Shown here piece after piece: positions 58,776-64,000 of a stretch of DNA of 64,000 nt (positions are counted from its first letter, which is position 1; each line of letters starts with the position of its first letter). The stretch covers positions 2,267,884-2,331,883 of the forward strand of contig KV748197.1 in NCBI GenBank assembly GCA_001692895.1. The letters run 5' to 3'. Source of the stretch: Cenococcum geophilum 1.58 (Eukaryota > Ascomycota > Dothideomycetes > Gloniales > Gloniaceae). The notes under the pieces were generated by a model. It did not search any database and had not been told where the DNA came from. It saw only the letters and a program-made list of their open reading frames with translations. A program made the position numbers and the translations under genes.

Positions 58776-59119
58776 GAGTGATGGATTGAGGAACACACGG
58801 GCGGGCAGCCCACATGGCCTCGTCACCCCGCATGGGCTAGATTTCAGCGGACGAGAGCCTGCATACGCCTTGAGCCCATAAGGATCACAGCTGGTCGAGA
58901 ATTTGGGCCAATACGGTCTTATCCCATGCGCCGTTGATAAAGGTCCAGTAGTAAGCGAGCCAACTAGATACTCTAGATTCAACATAGTCTTGGCAAAACG
59001 AAGTCGTAGATTTAATCAATTGCAACGTCAAATAATGGTAATAAAGCTCCAAATTAATCTATATTGAAAGCCTACGGTCCCTTAATTTGATTAAGGTGTT
59101 CTTGCCAGCAAAGCCCATA
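58776..59119. other. 3' flank of vWA gene, no gene
   Basis: No supported frame up to the TA target site of the mariner element. Confidence 0.5.
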
Positions 59120-59399
59120 TACAGTGCCAAGACATTAGTCTGTGCACACGCTAGGGGTGAGAATTACAGTGTATCTTTGGAAGGTGACGGTAAGCTTGGC
59201 GTATTGAGCGTATTTTTGCTCAATACTGTGACATTGGGTATTTTTTAGGGGCTGGTGGCAGTTCACGATATACGCCCAGTGTGATATAAAATACGCTGAA
59301 ACACGTGACTGCACGGACCTTCTGCAATGTTAAACGCGCTTAACGCGCTTAACGCGCATTATCAAATTATCAACTACCACCTCTACCACTATATTGATC

Positions 59400-61345
59400 C
59401 GTAATGAGGCTTTTAAATAACGAAGTATTGCTGGCGTTTAAGTCTTTTATACGTCCTAATTAATTGGTAAGTTCCTTATAGCCCCTGTAGGCCTAGAGCT
59501 AACTTTTCTACTAGTGTAATTATATGCGCTGCTTGTGCTGCGGTAATAAAGCTGCAAAGAATACCTCCTGCTAATTTAACCACCTTATACGCTGCTAAAG
59601 TTATCTAAACACCTGTAAGGCCAAAGGTAAAGTAACTCCTGCTACTCGAAAGGCTTCTAAGGCCTGCAATGACTCTACCGATGAACCTACTTAGAAAAAG
59701 CTAAAGACGAATTCCACCACCTATACGCGCCAACGCCTCTTAGAAAAGAAGGCTACACGTATGATTGTATATAACGCTCGCCCGTTTTAGCTGTTTTAAG
59801 ATATAGCCTTGCAGGACTTTATATTAAGTCTTAATAATTCGTTTAAGATACCTAATAGAACAACGTTTGCTGAAACACTACTTAAGGAGATATACGCTAC
59901 GACTATGGAGGATGTTAAGTAGTATATCAGCACCTAAAAATACCTTAACTTTATTATCGACGAGTCTAGTAATATACTCCACGAGCGTGTAATTAACCTC
60001 TGTTGCAATACACCGAACGGTACACTTTATATTAAATTAGAAGTGGTAGATCTAGGGGCAAAATGTAATGTAGAATGGATATTTAGATGGGTTAGAAAGG
60101 AGATTAAGCATCTACTTGGTTTATAAGGTATATTAAAACTTACCTAAGCTTAGTGCTAAATAATGTAGATTTGGACTTTAAGCGTGTTAACTCCCTTGCC
60201 ACCGATACTTGCTTAACCATGTGATCCCTATGAGAACTTATATATAAAGATGAGGATCTTCAGCACGTATTCACCGTTCCTTGCGATAGCTATAGCCTAT
60301 AGCTGCTTATAAAGGATATACTTGAACGGATCTCTTGGTTTAAAACAGTGTTCGCTAATACCTAGAGTATATTAATGAAATTCCGCACATTACCGAAACA
60401 GCTCTCTATACTGCGGCGCCACTAAAAGACGAAGAAAGCCTTCTCTGCTGCAGTTATTACACGTTGGGGTACTTAGCTGGCTATTGCGCAATTAGTAAAG
60501 GATAATTAGGAGGCTATTGAGGCGTACTGCCTTAATTGAGATGTAGACGTTAATGCAGTATTTTGAGGTTAAGCCATTACGGGACCCTTTTTTTAATAGC
60601 TTGGCTACTTCCTACACCTCTTTAAGCCTCTCCATGAGGCTTAGAAGATGTTAGAATTAGACCGCGTACGCCTTGGATATATCTCTGGACGCTAGTAATC
60701 TATCTACTAGCATTTCTGTAACGCCAGCGTCGCATATCCTCAGGCGAAGGAGGTGCTTAATTAGGTGTTTTACCCGCGTATAGCTAAATAGGTAGTTCCT
60801 ATACATTAGGCTGCTTACTACCTCAACCCTACTCACGTAGGTTTAGAAATAAGCGTTAAATATTAAAAGTAGGTCCTTAATTTTATTTGTGAGCATATAC
60901 CGGCTAATTGGGAGGCTGCTGCCTTGCAGTTATACTTTAGCTACTACTATAAGGAGGACGAATTTGCTTCTACTAATTACTGTTGGTAGTATATAAATAA
61001 GCTAAACTTATTTTGGTCCTTTATAAGAGTTACTACGCCCAATTTAGCTAATTTAGCGCGCCGTCTATATTTTATATAGGCTAATTTAGTGCCCTTTGAG
61101 CGCTTATTTAGTATAGCGAAGCTTATACACTCCCAAATAAGGGCCTCTACCGATCCTAAACGGGTAGATATGTAGACGGCCGTCTATATTAACCAGCGGG
61201 TGTTTAATTGTTATGGGGGCAAGTATTATAAACCGTTTAATTGGAACTAGCTAGATAAGCAGGAGCGTCTTAAATGGGAGAACTTAATTATTAAGCATAA
61301 GTATGTAGAGGCTAATAGGCGCGTTAGTGAGGTAGCGAATTGATA
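59400..61345 (+). pseudogene. hAT transposase relic
   Basis: Readable parts include KYLNFIIDESSNILHERVINL (about 59938) and, near the end, FWSFIRVTTPNLANLARRLY followed by FIQANLVPFERLFSIAKLIH (about 61008-61130) and VDMQTAVYINQRVF. The last is the hAT C-terminal dimerisation region, where Ser/Phe in VPFERLFS sits at the expected spot. Many TAA/TAG stops interrupt it. The tandem word TTAACGCGC (three times, 59333-59362) lies in its 5' region. I could not fix its own TIRs or TSD, so its borders inside the mariner element are uncertain. Confidence 0.8.
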
Positions 61346-61589
61346 TTATATATATTTGACCCCTACGTATTAATTTAATTAATTACCAAAAGTTCGCAAC
61401 ACCAAGTCTATATCTAAAATCCTATATATTTTATATGGTAGTAGTAATTTTGAATCAATACACGTATTTTAGTAAGCAGAGCTTATGACAATACAACATG
61501 TAATTTTAGAGACCCCAGCCCTAGCACACGCGAACCAACACCACACGATCGCAATATTGTCACCAAATTCAATCATTTACCACATCACA

Positions 61590-63048
61590 ATGCAACGCTC
61601 GTTTGGAACGGAAATTAGTGGAAATCGAAGGCCTGGGGCAGAGCTTTCAGATGCACAAAGAGCTGGAATCCTTAGTGCAGTAGAGGCAGGGGAGGAGAAG
61701 ACTAAAATCGCGGCGAGGTATCGCGTCAGTCGTCGCGTTATTTACAATACAATCGATCAATGGAATAACCACCACACGCTTAAATCTCTACCAAGACCCG
61801 GACAGCCTAAAAAGCTTACTCGACGACAGAAACGTCTACTTCTTTAAATTATACGCAGGAACCCTTAAATCGACTATACAGCTCTCAAGTGCTAGGCTAT
61901 AGGGGTTACCGTTAAGCATAGAACTTTACAACGTCTATTTAAAAAAACACCATATTATAAAGTGGCTCGCCAAAAAGAGACCAAAGCTGACGCCAGCGGT
62001 AGCTTAATTGAGGTATCTTTGGGCTCGAAAATACAAGGGATTCCCTTAGAGACGTGTTAAGTTTTCTAATAAATGCTCATGCAAACGAGGCTTAGGAAAG
62101 AAGCCCGTTTGGGTTTTCCAGACGTCTCTATAAAAGTAAAATTATAACTTTATTATAGAGGTGTCCAATGGAAAGGATCTTACACAGATAATCTACGCCG
62201 CTTTTTAGTACGATGGCCGTTCGGAGTTAATTACTATAGAAAGAGACGTTTTAGCGCAGAAGGAAGGCTATAGCGCCCGAAGCTATATTTAGGCCTTACT
62301 AGTGGTCCCGGGCTCAATGCAACAACCGAGCTCAATGCAACTTTTATATTTGTATGGCGTCTCATACAAAATCAACCTTTTTCCAAGTTGAATAACTCAA
62401 CAACAACGCTATAATAAATTATTAAATATATATACTTCTTTTTTTTATACCTAAATAAGTATAAAGAAACTTAATTTTAATATTAATTTTCTATTTTATA
62501 GAAGTTTTAGTATTTACTGGCCTTAAATAAAATATAATAATAAAAAGTATAGAAATACAATAAATACAATAAATATCAGCTTTAAATAAGTTATATTATT
62601 GATTTTTAAAGGATTATATATAAGCCTTTAAATTCTTATATAATTTCTATGTAGTATTGTTAAGTTATTCAACTTGGAAAAAGGTCGATTTTGTATGAGA
62701 CGCCATACAAATATAAAAGTTGCATTAAGCTCGGTTGTTGCATTGAGCCCGGGACCACTAGTAGAAGAAGGTCTTATGCCAGTCTATAAGCCTTTAAATA
62801 TCTATAAAATGGATAACGCTCCAATCCATATATCGAATCTTATAAAGAAGTGGTTGGAAACGCACGGTGTTTGGACGCTTAATTTCCCCCTATACTCGCC
62901 CAATCTTAACCCAATTAAGCACCTTTGGCTGGCACTAAAAAGGAAAATTCTTAAGCTTTATCTAGAGCTTAAACAGATGGGACAAAGTAAGGAGGATTTG
63001 GAGCGTTTAATTAAGGCGTGTAAAGAGGCGTGGTTGGCTATCAATTAA
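61590..63048 (+). pseudogene. Tc1/mariner transposase relic
   Basis: The N-terminus is well kept: MQRSFGTEISGNRRPGAELS, then AGILSAVEAGEEKTKIAARY and RVSRRVIYNTIDQW (helix-turn-helix DNA binding), open to the stop at 61847. The middle reads with slips and stops; IIYAAF*YDGRSELITIERD precedes YIQAL at 62296. After the MITE it resumes EEGLMPVYKPLN, then KMDNAPIH and NFPLYSPNLNPIKHLW, to a stop at 63048. The family has Asp in SPDLNPIEH; here it is Asn and Glu is Lys, both G-to-A changes, so catalysis is lost. Confidence 0.87.
62299..62761. mobile_element. 463-bp TA-flanked MITE inside the transposase
   Basis: The ends CTAGTGGTCCCGGGCTCAAT are inverted repeats of about 100 bp with only a few mismatches. 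TA lies on both sides (62297-62298 and 62762-62763). The centre is very AT-rich with no ORF. Removing the element and one TA joins YIQAL to EEGLMPVYK in frame, so the insertion site is exact. The ends differ from those of the host mariner, so another Tc1/mariner- or Fot-type transposase would have moved it. Confidence 0.88.
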
Positions 63049-63257
63049 GGCCTTATGTGACGATTAATTGACAGTATGGACCGAAGGCTGGAGGCAGTAA
63101 AAAAAGCACGTGGCTGGCAGACAAAGTATTAACTATAATTAAACAATCTCATACTAATTTGGCTGCATTTGATTGCTATGGCGTTATGCGATTGTTTAAA
63201 GTCGTGTCGATTTTGGTGAGAATTCGTGTGTGCACAGACTAATGTCTTGGCACTGTA

Positions 63258-63640
63258 GGCAGAGAGGTATCTATCACATATCTGGGGGTTAATACGAGGT
63301 TAGGGCCACCCCTGCTGATAACGCCCCCGAACCCCGCACGGGGTCGCGCAGCGACCGCCCCCGAGTACCCTCGCACGCGAATTTGGGCGAAAAGGTACAT
63401 AATTTAAGTTTGATCGGTACTTCTTCTCGGATGGTAACCGTCCAGGCGCGGACGGTCGGGGCGCCAGGCCCGAAACGGCCTAGTTTACACCGTCGTCGGC
63501 CGTGCAGATATGGCCTATACGCGACCTCAAGAACATCAAAACCTCCAGCACCAAAATGTAAACAATACTATCAACACCCTATATATATTAACACTATGGT
63601 AAGAAATAGGCTTTTAATAACGAGGACTTAATTCTACTAA
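63258..63640. other. GC-rich tract with hairpin words
   Basis: Contains CCCCGCACGGGG and GGTCGCGCAGCGACC, each a short palindrome (63334-63360). Probably the 5' non-coding region of the next element. No gene called. Confidence 0.4.
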
Positions 63641-64000
63641 CTATATATCTAAACTAGCTAGCTAGTTTAAAGAAAAAAGCCCCCCCTTAGCCTAGGCCTC
63701 TACTTAATTTCATACCTCTATATATTAATAATAATAACGAATATAGACGCCTAAATCTTCTATATAACGTTAATCTAGGCAATGCATATAGTATATTTAA
63801 GCTATTCTTTACTAATAAGCTACTTAATAAACTAGTAAACTTTACTAAACTATATATAGAGCTGTATTTAACACTAGAGGATAAATAGCTAAAGGGACGC
63901 CTATATATATAGAAGTTAATATATAAGCTAGAGCTTTATGCATACTTTATAGTGCTAATCTATATAGGAATTTATATTAAACTAACTATTAAAGACTATT
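63640..64000 (+). pseudogene. piggyBac-like transposase relic, cut by window end
   Basis: A plus-strand frame with RIP stops reads RPLLNFIPLY, RRLNLLYNVNLGNAYSIFKL, FFTNKLLNKLVNFTKLY, LEDK*LKGRLYI and LELYAYFIVLIYIGIYIK followed by LTIKDY. The order FFs-dxLVxxTNxY, then RxW, then ELxAYxGxxiyMGxxxxxxxxDYW is that of the piggyBac N-terminal region (DDE_Tnp_1_7). The catalytic Asp residues would lie beyond 64000. I did not identify its TIR or TTAA target site. Confidence 0.75.

Larger units (their letters stand above)
59122..63255 (+). mobile_element. Tc1/mariner element with nested elements
   Basis: The ends CAGTGCCAAGACATTAGTCT and its reverse complement match for 28 bp (59122-59149 and 63228-63255), with TA on both sides (59120-59121 and 63256-63257), as in Tc1/mariner transposons. 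The 4134-bp length is more than twice the usual. The surplus is a hAT relic in the left part and a 463-bp MITE in the transposase gene. RIP-type changes are present but milder than in 1-32 kb. Confidence 0.85.

Noticed and set aside
58020..58985. 321-codon minus frame
   Set aside because: Antisense to the vWA gene, whose protein has clear domains.
1..64000. CRISPR array, rRNA or tRNA genes
   Set aside because: No regularly spaced short direct repeats with unique spacers and no conserved rRNA or tRNA blocks were seen; the organism is eukaryotic.

Overview
Organism: the window looks like nuclear DNA of a filamentous ascomycete (Pezizomycotina). It combines short spliceosomal introns (45-74 bp), HET-domain (allorecognition) relics, a Clr5-domain gene, a eukaryotic cytosolic leucyl-tRNA synthetase, and AT-rich retrotransposon blocks. 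In those blocks coding frames are broken almost only by TAA/TAG, with the CpA-to-TpA signature of repeat-induced point mutation (RIP). I cannot name the species. Scattered Ns (16579, 17184, 21273-22235, 53095-53132) mark weak consensus positions. Layout: (1) 1-6410 is RIP-degraded sequence of unidentified origin, with a long plus-strand relic frame and a minus-strand acidic relic. (2) 6411-26092 is a nest of retroelements. A 5'-truncated Ty1/copia element X (+) contains a 9.3-kb copia element Y (+, 7398-16729, TSD TTTAG), which itself contains a 5'-truncated LINE (-, 12618-15524, 13-bp TSD). X also contains a full-length inverted copy of its own family, X' (-, 19348-25380, TSD GCTAA). (3) 26438-32417 is a full-length Ty3/gypsy chromovirus G (+, TSD CTTTA), followed by a solo LTR (32465-32651, TSD CTATA). 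(4) 33.5-58.8 kb is a gene-bearing island of normal composition. It holds a conserved hypothetical protein (+), a HET pseudogene (-), a four-exon Clr5-domain protein (-), LeuRS (-), a second HET relic (+), a seven-bladed PLL-type beta-propeller lectin (-), a copia RNase H relic (+), a nucleotidyltransferase-like protein (-), a 702-bp long-TIR element, a tract of non-RIPed mobile-element relics, and a secreted vWA/integrin-beta-like protein (+). (5) 59.1-64 kb is a DNA-transposon graveyard. A Tc1/mariner element (59122-63255, TA target site) carries a hAT transposase relic in its 5' part and a 463-bp TA-flanked MITE inside its transposase frame; a piggyBac-like relic then runs off the window end. 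How the parts relate: the genes are individually spaced and do not form an obvious biosynthetic cluster. LeuRS is housekeeping, while the others are typical accessory genes next to a transposon block. The most unusual signal is a shared 3' module in the copia family X/X' and the chromovirus G. The same Pol C-terminal tail (read in the same frame), the same 3' untranslated segment and, in X, the same type of polypurine tract occur in both superfamilies, and both LTRs carry GGCAAGTTGCC-type motifs. This suggests recombination or template switching between two unrelated LTR retrotransposons. No rRNA, tRNA, CRISPR or clear Starship captain gene was seen.
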